DNA from: an uncultured Prevotellaceae bacterium
GTDB taxonomy: Bacteria > Bacteroidota > Bacteroidia > Bacteroidales > Muribaculaceae
Direction: 5' to 3'
Assembly: GCA_945983195.1 (NCBI GenBank)
Contig: CAMFSS010000168.1
Location: 1 to 5,507, forward strand
DNA: 5,507 nt
The position numbers and the translations under genes were made by a program. Below, piece by piece: positions 1 to 5,284 of the stretch. Each line of letters begins with the position of its first letter. Positions within the stretch are counted from its first letter, which is position 1. The notes under the pieces were generated by a model that was given only the letters and a program-made list of their open reading frames with translations, did no database searches and was not told the origin of the DNA.

Positions 1-2
1 TT

Positions 3-1568
3 TTTGGGGTTGTTCTGTGTTGTTGTGTGGTGTGCGGCGTCGTGAAGCGCGATATGGTGCTTCTGCAGTATGTCGGTGTGAGTGTGGGCGAGCAGTATTT
101 CGATACCGCCGTGGCGCACTATGTCGTGCAGCCCGAGACGGCGCACAGCGTCGAGCGACTCGCCGAAATAATGCTTCATCACGCCACTACGCCCCTCGCG
201 TCGCTGACCGGCGCAAAAGGCAAAGGCTATACACCCATCGAAGCACTTGCTGATGAGCAAGTTAGCGGCTACGCATGCGAGCTTGCCGACTACACTTTGC
301 GCCTAAAGCCGCTTTTAGCGTCGTTAGTGCGTGAAAATGGCATGGAAAAACTGCTGCAAGACGTTGAAATTCCGCTAATTACGGTGCTTGCCGACATGGA
401 AATCACCGGTGTGCGCGTGGATGTGCGCTCATTATCAGCCTATTCGCGCTTTCTCACCGCCCAGCTTGCCGACATCGAGGCCGAGTGCTACTTCCTTGCT
501 GGTGAGCAGTTTAACATCAGTTCTCCGGCACAGGTCGGCGATATTTTGTTCGACAAATTGCACCTCGATCCCAAAGCCAAAAAGACCCGAAAAGGCCAGT
601 ATTCCACCACCGAGGAAGTGCTCGCCAAACTCGCTGATAATCACCCGATTGTGAACAAAATTTTGCGCTATCGAGGCGTAAAAAAACTGCTCACAACCTA
701 CGTCAATGCCCTGCCCGAACTGATAAATCCCGCCACCGGCCGCATTCACACCACTTATAATCAGACTGTTACTGCCACCTGCCGCCTCTCGTCGACCTAT
801 CCGAATATGCAGTACATTCCCGTCCGTAGCGACGATGGTCGCGAGATTCGTAAGTCATTCGTTCCTGCACCCGGAAATGTCTTTCTATCAGCCGATTACT
901 CGCAGATTGAGTTGCGCCTTGTTGCTGATTTCAGCCACGATTCCACCATGGTCGAAGCATTCGTTGAGGGGCACGACATCCATGCAATCACCGCCTCAAA
1001 AATCTATCATGAGCCACTCGAAAGCGTAACCCCCGACCAGCGACGCAAGGCAAAAACCGCCAATTTCGGCATTCTTTACGGCATTTCGGCATTCGGCTTG
1101 TCGGAGCGTTTGCAGATACCGCGCAGCGAGGCTAAAGAGCTGATTGAAGGCTATTTCGCCACATTCCCCACCGTGCGTGACTACATAGAGCGCGTAGTGG
1201 CGCAGGCTAAAGAACAGGGATATGTGACTACAAAATTCGGTCGCCGTCGTATGCTCCCCGACATCAACTCTCGAAATTCGGTTGTGCGCAGCTTTTCCGA
1301 GCGCAACGCCGTGAATGCGCCGATTCAGGGTACGGCTGCCGACATCATCAAAATTGCCATGGTGCGCATCTACCGCCGCTTCAAGGAGGAGAATTTGCGC
1401 TCGAAAATGATTATGCAGGTGCACGATGAGCTTAATTTCGATGTGGTGCCTGCCGAGCTCGACCGCGTGCGCCTGATTGTCACCACTGAGATGGAAGGTG
1501 CATACCATGGCGCAGTGCCGCTCACAGCATCATCTGAAGCTGCCGAGAACTGGCTCCTTGCGCATTAA
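3..1568 (+). CDS. polA: DNA polymerase I, C-terminal part (5' truncated by the window edge)
   Basis: Family A DNA polymerase, acting in gap filling, Okazaki-fragment processing and repair. The frame is open from base 3, so GTG 27 is not the real start; the 5' nuclease domain must lie left of the window. Numbering from GTG 27 (513 aa): residues 1-110 are the end of the 3'-5' exonuclease-like domain; about 110-280 the thumb; then palm motif A (SADYSQIELR, Asp290), fingers motif B (Arg339, Lys343, Phe347, Tyr351 in QRRKAKTANFGILYG), GRRRMLPDINSRN, the PIQGTAADIIK helix, and motif C VHDEL (465-469). It ends ENWLLAH, close to the usual ENWLEAH. Polymerase catalytic residues look intact. Odd points: the exonuclease II Asn is replaced, exonuclease III has Leu86 where Asp is expected, TGRLSS reads TCRLSS, and NLQNIP reads NMQYIP. 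The first 45 bases contain no A, so the extreme edge may be unreliable. It is convergent with the lipoprotein gene. Identification is near certain. Confidence 0.97.
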   Translation, partial: FGVVLCCCVVCGVVKRDMVLLQYVGVSVGEQYFDTAVAHYVVQPETAHSVERLAEIMLHHATTPLASLTGAKGKGYTPIEALADEQVSGYACELADYTLRLKPLLASLVRENGMEKLLQDVEIPLITVLADMEITGVRVDVRSLSAYSRFLTAQLADIEAECYFLAGEQFNISSPAQVGDILFDKLHLDPKAKKTRKGQYSTTEEVLAKLADNHPIVNKILRYRGVKKLLTTYVNALPELINPATGRIHTTYNQTVTATCRLSSTYPNMQYIPVRSDDGREIRKSFVPAPGNVFLSADYSQIELRLVADFSHDSTMVEAFVEGHDIHAITASKIYHEPLESVTPDQRRKAKTANFGILYGISAFGLSERLQIPRSEAKELIEGYFATFPTVRDYIERVVAQAKEQGYVTTKFGRRRMLPDINSRNSVVRSFSERNAVNAPIQGTAADIIKIAMVRIYRRFKEENLRSKMIMQVHDELNFDVVPAELDRVRLIVTTEMEGAYHGAVPLTASSEAAENWLLAH

Positions 1569-1613
1569 GCGGCACCATTCACCACTGGCAATCATCACTT
1601 GCCGTGCAGGCTG
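1569..1613. other. convergent 45-base gap between polA and the lipoprotein gene; weak hairpin
   Basis: This is the meeting point of two converging genes. A small stem GGCAA (1587-1591) / TTGCC (1599-1603) with a 7-base loop is visible, and GCAC (1572-1575) / GTGC (1604-1607) could form an outer stem. No T-run follows on either strand, so it is not a convincing intrinsic terminator, though some 3'-end function is likely from position alone. Confidence 0.2.
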
Positions 1614-2024
1614 CTAATTCAATTCGATATAGTCGATATAGAACAGTCCGTTGCCGCTGCCACGGCTGATTTCCACATCGTTGATGCCCTTTTTGAGGCT
1701 CACCGTAGCCTTACAATCGCTCCAGTCGGAGCCTGCGAAAGAAATATCGGTGTTAGTGCCATTGGCAGTCAGCACACCGGTACCGGCTGTGCTGCCTTTA
1801 GCACGCCCCTTGATTGTGATGGAGTAGGAGCCTGCCGATGGTGCTTCCACGGCAAATAGCACGGAGGCTTCCTTGCCGCTAAAGTCGCCCACATAGCCCG
1901 ATTCCTTGGAGCTTGAGCCATTAGATGATTCTTTGTCGTCGCTGCTGCACGAACATATTACGGCAGCAAGAGCCACTATTATTGAATAGAATAAAATTTT
2001 CATAGTTTTGCAGTAAATATTCAT
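1614..2024 (-). CDS. surface lipoprotein with a CBM35/CBM6-like carbohydrate-binding domain lacking its first strand
   Basis: A 136-residue predicted lipoprotein with no catalytic domain, probably binding or tethering sugar. The N-terminus has a hydrophobic signal (ILFYSIIVALAAVIC) and a lipobox-like ICSC with lipidation most likely at Cys26. The next residues, SSDDKE, resemble the Bacteroidetes lipoprotein surface-export motif, which suggests display outside the outer membrane. A Ser/Lys/Glu-rich linker leads to residues 40-136, which read as CBM35/CBM6: SGYVGDF, an AGSYSITIKGRAKG strand pair, TGVLTANG, SDW, LKKGINDVEISRG and the terminal FYIDYIELN. The usual first strand of the fold (a xAExAxLxGG-type segment) is absent here but is found at the end of the upstream hydrolase. 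Start choice is uncertain: ATG 2024 or, equally plausible, the in-frame ATG at 2003 giving MKILFYS, a more typical signal start. No Shine-Dalgarno is seen. It lies 44 bases after the hydrolase and is probably co-transcribed. The binding target is unknown. Confidence 0.85.
   Translation of the reverse strand: MNIYCKTMKILFYSIIVALAAVICSCSSDDKESSNGSSSKESGYVGDFSGKEASVLFAVEAPSAGSYSITIKGRAKGSTAGTGVLTANGTNTDISFAGSDWSDCKATVSLKKGINDVEISRGSGNGLFYIDYIELN
1617..1907 (-). other. CBM35/CBM6-like domain, main part (residues 40-136 of the lipoprotein)
   Basis: This is the beta-sandwich body from SGYVGDF to the C-terminal YIDYIEL strand. The closing IDYIEL strand and the LKKGxNxVEIS strand are the most recognisable CBM35/6 marks. 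The domain starts at what is normally the second strand of the fold; the linker before it offers no AE-containing strand. Confidence 0.65.
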
Positions 2025-2068
2025 GGTGAGAAATAAATTTTTTTAATTTTCAGGCAAGTAAGCAATGG

Positions 2069-3451
2069 TTATCTCACCACGCCTACACCTCCGCGCAATG
2101 CAGCCACCTCGGCTTGAAAACGCTTAGTGGCAGATGAGATGCGCAGTATCTTGCAGCCATGTGAGGGTACGTTCACTTTGTAGGAGCCTTCGGCAGGACC
2201 AAGGTCGGAGTGCTCCCAGAGGTCGCGGACATTAGTGGCTTTGCCATCGGGGATTCCAAGTTCCGACTTCAGGTCGATAGCCATATCGGCCGACACCTCC
2301 ATTCGGTTGAAAAGCCCCACAATCCCGTCGCCTGAATGCAGCTGCCGGATCCATCGGCTGCTGTAGGGATTTGACACTGTGGTAGAAAGAGGGCGTGCGC
2401 TGAATCCCAGCTTGTTGAGCTCGAGAATCTCTTCATTCTGATAGAACGACTCGCAGCCCTTTATGGTGTCATATTGGTCGGCAATAGCAATAGGAGAGCC
2501 TGTGATAGCCATAAGCGACACCCAGAATTGTCTCTCTTTAGGTGTGTTGCATGTGTTGAGGCGAATGAAGTCACCATCCATGATAATCTGCCCGCGAGCA
2601 GCCACATCGCTGAAATAAACGAAACCATCGAACGCAATTTCCCACAGAGGCCAGTTGGCATTGTGGTAACCGCGTCGGCGGTTGCTGATGAAGTCCCATC
2701 CTCCCGTAAACACGTCGGCACTGATGCGGAACAAGTCGCCATAGGGCAATTCGTTCACGGCATGATTGAAGCAATTAGGCATAACGAGCGAAACCATAAT
2801 CTCGTCGCCGGCTTCCTCCTCAATCCATTTCAGAGCCTTTACATAGCTGGCGGTGCCATAATAATCCTCATAGTCGCGAAGGAAATCTACACGAAGAAAT
2901 GTAAACCCAAGATTAATGAAGTATCTCACATATCCTTTTATCCATTGTTCTGCGCCTTCCTTGTTCACATCTACCCAGTATAACAGGTCGTTGAAACTCT
3001 TGTTGCCCACAATGTCGCGGGTGTGTTGCGATGAACCGCTCACCTTCAGATTGTCGCTGAATGCCTTGCGTGTCAGCCACAGAGGGTTATAGTAAATACC
3101 CGTGTCAAGACCTTTCTTGCGGTTATAGTCAATCCAGTAGTCGAAGCCGTGTTTCCAGTCGCTGTTGTATTTCAAAATGTAACCGTTGGAGTTCACGGTT
3201 TGCGCTCCCTCAATCCAGCCGTCGGTACACACCATATTGTAGCCATAACGCAGGAAATTTTCAGCCACCCAATCGACCGATTTCTGATAGCGGTCTTCGG
3301 CGAGAGCCACATTGGTGACGTAGCATTGCTCATAAGCCATCCAGTAGAGTGGACCTGCGCCGCGACGGGTGTATTTGCTGTCGCGTGCGCTGAGTGTCAT
3401 AGCTGCCGATGCGACGGCAAGCATAGTGATAAGGCATTTTTTCAAATTCAT
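2069..3451 (-). CDS. secreted clan GH-D (GH27-like) glycoside hydrolase, with a CBM stub at the C-terminus
   Basis: Predicted retaining alpha-glycosidase of 460 aa, exported by a type I signal peptide (MNLKKCLITMLAVASAAMTLSA, cut probably before Arg23). Residues 30-350 form the clan D TIM barrel: PLYWMAYEQCY (strand 1), MVCTDGW (73-79), TGIYYNPLW (117-125), FLRVDFL with likely nucleophile Asp189, and FRISADV with likely acid/base Asp246. FIRLNTCNTPKERQFWVSLM and ITGSPIAIADQ match late-barrel GH27 segments. Residues 355-439 resemble the GH27 C-terminal beta domain (GLFNRMEVS, VRDLWEHSDLG, VPSHGCKILRIS). The tail 440-460 (RFQAEVAALRGGVGVVR, then stop) looks like the opening strand of a CBM35, cut short. 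Typical alpha-galactosidases have DDCW where this has TDGW, so galactose specificity is doubtful; isomalto-dextranase-type GH27 enzymes are an alternative. It is first gene of a two-gene unit with the lipoprotein. There is no SusC/D, regulator or transporter beside it. Class assignment is confident; substrate is not. Confidence 0.88.
   Translation of the reverse strand: MNLKKCLITMLAVASAAMTLSARDSKYTRRGAGPLYWMAYEQCYVTNVALAEDRYQKSVDWVAENFLRYGYNMVCTDGWIEGAQTVNSNGYILKYNSDWKHGFDYWIDYNRKKGLDTGIYYNPLWLTRKAFSDNLKVSGSSQHTRDIVGNKSFNDLLYWVDVNKEGAEQWIKGYVRYFINLGFTFLRVDFLRDYEDYYGTASYVKALKWIEEEAGDEIMVSLVMPNCFNHAVNELPYGDLFRISADVFTGGWDFISNRRRGYHNANWPLWEIAFDGFVYFSDVAARGQIIMDGDFIRLNTCNTPKERQFWVSLMAITGSPIAIADQYDTIKGCESFYQNEEILELNKLGFSARPLSTTVSNPYSSRWIRQLHSGDGIVGLFNRMEVSADMAIDLKSELGIPDGKATNVRDLWEHSDLGPAEGSYKVNVPSHGCKILRISSATKRFQAEVAALRGGVGVVR
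2072..2119 (-). other. orphan first strand of a CBM35-like domain at the hydrolase C-terminus
   Basis: Residues 445-460 (FQAEVAALRGGVGVVR) follow the last beta strand of the GH27 C-terminal domain (KILRIS) and match the xAExAxLxGGxxV pattern with which CBM35 domains usually begin. The frame then hits TAA. Bases beyond the stop, in any frame, do not continue the module; the continuation appears about 160 bases on, inside the lipoprotein gene. Confidence 0.55.
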
Positions 3452-3528
3452 AATATTGAGTTTTTAGATTTGATGATATTCCGTTCGGCGAATAGAGTTG
3501 GCACAATTATGAACCAAAATCCTATCTA

Positions 3529-3536
3529 CAAAATTA
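3529..3536 (-). promoter_or_regulatory. candidate Bacteroidetes -7 element for the hydrolase/lipoprotein unit
   Basis: Read on the minus strand this is TAATTTTG, matching TAnnTTTG. A start about 7 bases on would give a leader of about 70 bases to ATG 3451. A TTTG (CAAA at 3561-3564 on plus) lies 24 bases upstream, somewhat far for a -33 element. The motif has only six fixed positions in A/T-rich DNA, so chance is not excluded. Confidence 0.4.
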
Positions 3537-3673
3537 AGCCATTGTGGCGATTATGGAAAGCAAATATCGAAAATTTAAAGTTGTTAAAAGTGATAATAAT
3601 CTGTAAATGCGTGTATTATGCAACTTGAATCGGTGGATAAATTAAGAGTGTTTTAAGATGGTATATTCGGTCT

Positions 3674-3732
3674 GCTGATAGCTTCGGCTACAATATCGGC
3701 TCTGCCATCCTGCACTCTGCGCTCTAAGCGTG
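3674..3732. other. short hairpins in a GC-richer intergenic block
   Basis: TAGC-TTCG-GCTA (3679-3690) is a four-pair stem closed by a TTCG tetraloop, nested inside GCTGAT (3674-3679) / ATCGGC (3695-3700) pairing with one G-T, the two alternatives sharing a base. CGCT-cta-AGCG (3720-3730) gives a second small hairpin. This could be a leader RNA or small RNA for folA, or chance. No known riboswitch consensus was recognised. Confidence 0.2.
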
Positions 3733-3751
3733 GAAGATTTGAGGATTATTC

Positions 3752-3763
3752 ACACAAATGTGT
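3752..3763. promoter_or_regulatory. 12-base near-palindrome upstream of the folA promoter
   Basis: ACACA-AA-TGTGT has five-base arms around a two-base centre and sits about 24 bases before the candidate folA -7 box, next to where a -33 element would be. That is a plausible place for a dimeric regulator, but the arms are short and no known operator was recognised. Confidence 0.2.
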
Positions 3764-3786
3764 TAGCCTGTTTCGGGGATATTCAT

Positions 3787-3794
3787 TACCTTTG
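3787..3794 (+). promoter_or_regulatory. folA: candidate Bacteroidetes -7 element for folA
   Basis: TACCTTTG matches TAnnTTTG exactly. Transcription would start near 3801, giving a leader of about 85 bases. No clear TTTG is found at the -33 distance; TTAG at 3763-3766 is the nearest weak candidate. The position and direction suit folA. Confidence 0.45.
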
Positions 3795-3885
3795 TCACAA
3801 TTGAGCATCGTTGTGCTATCCCTGAAATCGACCGGGAGGTATCGCGCCTCGATTAGATGCTAAAATCATAAAGACAATACAGCTT

Positions 3886-4377
3886 ATGCTTGGAGCAATA
3901 GTAGTTATAGCCGAGAATGGCGCAATTGGGAATAAGGGTGGACTTCTGTGCCATCTGCCTGCCGATTTGAAGCATTTTAAGTCGGTTACCATGGGGTGCC
4001 CCATCATCATGGGGCGCAAGACGTTTGATTCACTTCCTAAGGGGGCATTGCCGGGTCGCCTGAATGTGGTGGTTACGCGCAATGAGGATTTTGCAGCACC
4101 CGATGTGGTGGTGTGCCACTCGATAGATGAAGCCCTTGATGCCACTGCCAATGCCGAGAAGCGGTTTGTGATTGGCGGAGCGCAGCTATATGCTGCCACA
4201 ATCGACCGTGTAGATGAGCTGCATCTCACCCTGCTACATGCCACATTCCCCGAAGCCGATGCCTTTTTCCCTGCCATTATTCCCGAGCAGTGGAGAGAAG
4301 TGTCGCGTGAGGGGCACAAAGCCGATGAGCGTAATCAGTTTGACTACACTTTTGTCACACTAAAGAGAGTGGAATAA
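3886..4377 (+). CDS. folA: dihydrofolate reductase
   Basis: Reduces dihydrofolate to tetrahydrofolate with NADPH in the cytoplasm, supplying one-carbon carriers and closing the cycle opened by thymidylate synthase. At 163 aa it has normal family length. Visible family marks: IVVIAENGAIG at the N-terminus, LPADLKHFK with the catalytic acid Asp27 and Phe31, PIIMGRKTFDSLP (NADPH-binding, Arg44), LPGRLNVVVTR, FVIGGAQLY (Gly-Gly of the cofactor site), LTLLHATF with the conserved Thr115, and the C-terminal YTFVTLKR strand. The striking exception is residue 22: almost all bacterial enzymes have Trp before the xLPxDL motif, but here it is Cys (TGC at 3949-3951), one base from TGG. ATG 3886 is supported by the alignment of the first strand; there is no Shine-Dalgarno, as usual in this phylum. 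A four-codon upstream ORF (ATG 3857, stop 3869-3871) precedes it. It is convergent with thyA. Confidence 0.96.
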   Translation: MLGAIVVIAENGAIGNKGGLLCHLPADLKHFKSVTMGCPIIMGRKTFDSLPKGALPGRLNVVVTRNEDFAAPDVVVCHSIDEALDATANAEKRFVIGGAQLYAATIDRVDELHLTLLHATFPEADAFFPAIIPEQWREVSREGHKADERNQFDYTFVTLKRVE

Positions 4378-4417
4378 GCGATAAAGTCGCGATGTGCCGT
4401 GCAGCACTATCCCGAAG
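4378..4417. other. 40-base convergent gap between folA and thyA; weak hairpins
   Basis: Two small stems are visible: GCGA-taaag-TCGC (4378-4390) and GTGC-cgtgca-GCAC (4394-4407). Neither has a T-run, so they are weak candidates for the shared termination zone of both genes. Confidence 0.2.
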
Positions 4418-5212
4418 CTACACTGCCACTACGCCTTTGATGTGGGGGTGTGGATTGTAGTTTTCGAGGGTGAAATCTTCAAAATGGAAGTCGAAAATGC
4501 TCTTCACGTCGGGGTTGAGGCGCATGGTGGGCAGTGGTCGCGGGTCGCGGCTGAGCTGTTCGCGCACCTGCTCGAAGTGGTTGGTGTAGACGTGTGCATC
4601 GCCGAGTGTGTGAATGAACTCGCCGGCTTCAAGTCCCGTCACCTGAGCCACCATCATAAGCAGCAGGGCGTAGGAAGCAATATTGAAAGGCACACCGAGG
4701 AAAATGTCGGCACTGCGCTGGTAGAGCTGGAGCGACAGCCTGCCGTTGGCCACATAGAATTGGAACAGCGCGTGGCATGGCGGCAGATTCATCATCGGCA
4801 GGTCGGCAACGTTCCACGCACTCACTATTATGCGGCGCGAGTCGGGATTATGCTTTATTGTTTCCACGGCTTCGGTAATCTGGTCGATAAAGCCGCCGTC
4901 GTAGTCGGGCCATGAGCGCCACTGGAAGCCGTAGATGTGTCCGAGGTCGCCATTCTCGTCGGCCCACTCATTCCATATCCGTACACCGTTCTCTTGCAGA
5001 TATTTCACATTGGTGTCACCCTGGAGAAACCACAGCAATTCGTGGATAATCGACTTGAGGTGCAGTTTTTTGGTGGTGAGCAGAGGGAATCCGTCGGCAA
5101 GATTGAAGCGCATCTGGTAGCCGAACACGCTGCGGGTTCCTGTGCCGGTGCGGTCGCCCTTGAGTACGCCGTTGGTCATCACATGATTGAGTAGGTCGAG
5201 ATATTGTTTCAT
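4418..5212 (-). CDS. thyA: thymidylate synthase
   Basis: Makes dTMP from dUMP using methylene-tetrahydrofolate as both one-carbon donor and reductant, releasing dihydrofolate for FolA. It is 264 aa, exactly the length of the E. coli enzyme, and conserved residues fall at canonical numbers: Arg21 in DRTGTGT, catalytic Cys146 in LPPCHALFQF, Arg166 and Asp169 in YQRSADIFLG, Asn177 in PFNIASY, and His207/Tyr209 in GDAHVYTNH. It ends PHPHIKGVVAV. LGHIYGFQWRSW is the Bacteroidales form of the LGPVYGKQWR segment. ATG 5212 is supported by the normal MKQYLDLL beginning. The upstream region carries a TAATTTTG box and a strong palindrome at the expected transcription start. No missing residues were seen. 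The gene belongs to the classic folate-dependent ThyA family, not ThyX. Confidence 0.98.
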   Translation of the reverse strand: MKQYLDLLNHVMTNGVLKGDRTGTGTRSVFGYQMRFNLADGFPLLTTKKLHLKSIIHELLWFLQGDTNVKYLQENGVRIWNEWADENGDLGHIYGFQWRSWPDYDGGFIDQITEAVETIKHNPDSRRIIVSAWNVADLPMMNLPPCHALFQFYVANGRLSLQLYQRSADIFLGVPFNIASYALLLMMVAQVTGLEAGEFIHTLGDAHVYTNHFEQVREQLSRDPRPLPTMRLNPDVKSIFDFHFEDFTLENYNPHPHIKGVVAV

Positions 5213-5252
5213 CGCTTGAATGATTTTACAAAAAAAGATGATATTGCAGTAG

Positions 5253-5278
5253 TGCAGGGGATAAAGTTATCCCCTGCA
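5253..5278. promoter_or_regulatory. 26-base palindrome at the thyA promoter (operator or 5' mRNA hairpin)
   Basis: Two perfect 12-base arms (TGCAGGGGATAA and its inverse) flank a two-base centre. It abuts and shares two bases with the TAATTTTG box, so the thyA transcription start would fall inside it. That suits a repressor dimer site or a hairpin at the 5' end of the mRNA. No T-run follows directly on either strand; a T7 run on the minus strand lies about 18 bases after the hairpin, so terminator use is less likely. Confidence 0.6.
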
Positions 5279-5284
5279 AAATTA
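5277..5284 (-). promoter_or_regulatory. thyA: candidate Bacteroidetes -7 element for thyA
   Basis: Minus-strand TAATTTTG matches TAnnTTTG and is identical to the box upstream of the hydrolase. The expected transcription start is near 5270, giving a leader of about 58 bases. A TTTG (CAAA at 5298-5301 on plus) lies only 13 bases upstream, too close for an ideal -33 element. Confidence 0.45.

Larger units (their letters stand above)
3452..3885. other. 434-base divergent intergenic region between the hydrolase and folA
   Basis: No convincing gene lies here. From left to right it holds an A/T-rich hydrolase leader with a candidate minus-strand -7 box (3529-3536), an A/T-rich stretch (about 3540-3660), a GC-richer block with short hairpins (about 3670-3735), a 12-base palindrome (3752-3763), a candidate folA -7 box (3787-3794) and the folA leader. 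Short stop-to-stop frames of about 28 codons exist on both strands over 3641-3747 but have no ATG and no recognisable product; they could be decayed coding sequence or chance. Confidence 0.6.

Noticed and set aside
2474..2983. Long plus-strand open frame opposite the hydrolase gene (169 codons)
   Set aside because: It is the antisense shadow of a well-supported glycoside hydrolase and has no domain-like sequence; the same holds for other long antisense frames over polA, folA and thyA.
3465..3472. Plus-strand TAGATTTG matching TAnnTTTG just upstream of the hydrolase start
   Set aside because: It points away from the hydrolase, is over 400 bases from folA and has no -33 partner; a six-position match in A/T-rich DNA is weak evidence.
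3632..3640. DnaA-box-like TTATCCACC on the minus strand
   Set aside because: A single 8-of-9 match with no cluster, no AT-rich unwinding element pattern and no dnaA or dnaN nearby; expected by chance.
3827..3853. Hairpin ATCGA/TCGAT in the folA leader as a riboswitch
   Set aside because: Only a five-base stem with a large irregular interior; it does not resemble the tetrahydrofolate riboswitch or any other class I recognise.
3857..3871. Four-codon upstream ORF (ATG CTA AAA TCA TAA) before folA
   Set aside because: Too short to judge and without a properly spaced ribosome site; noted in the folA entry only.
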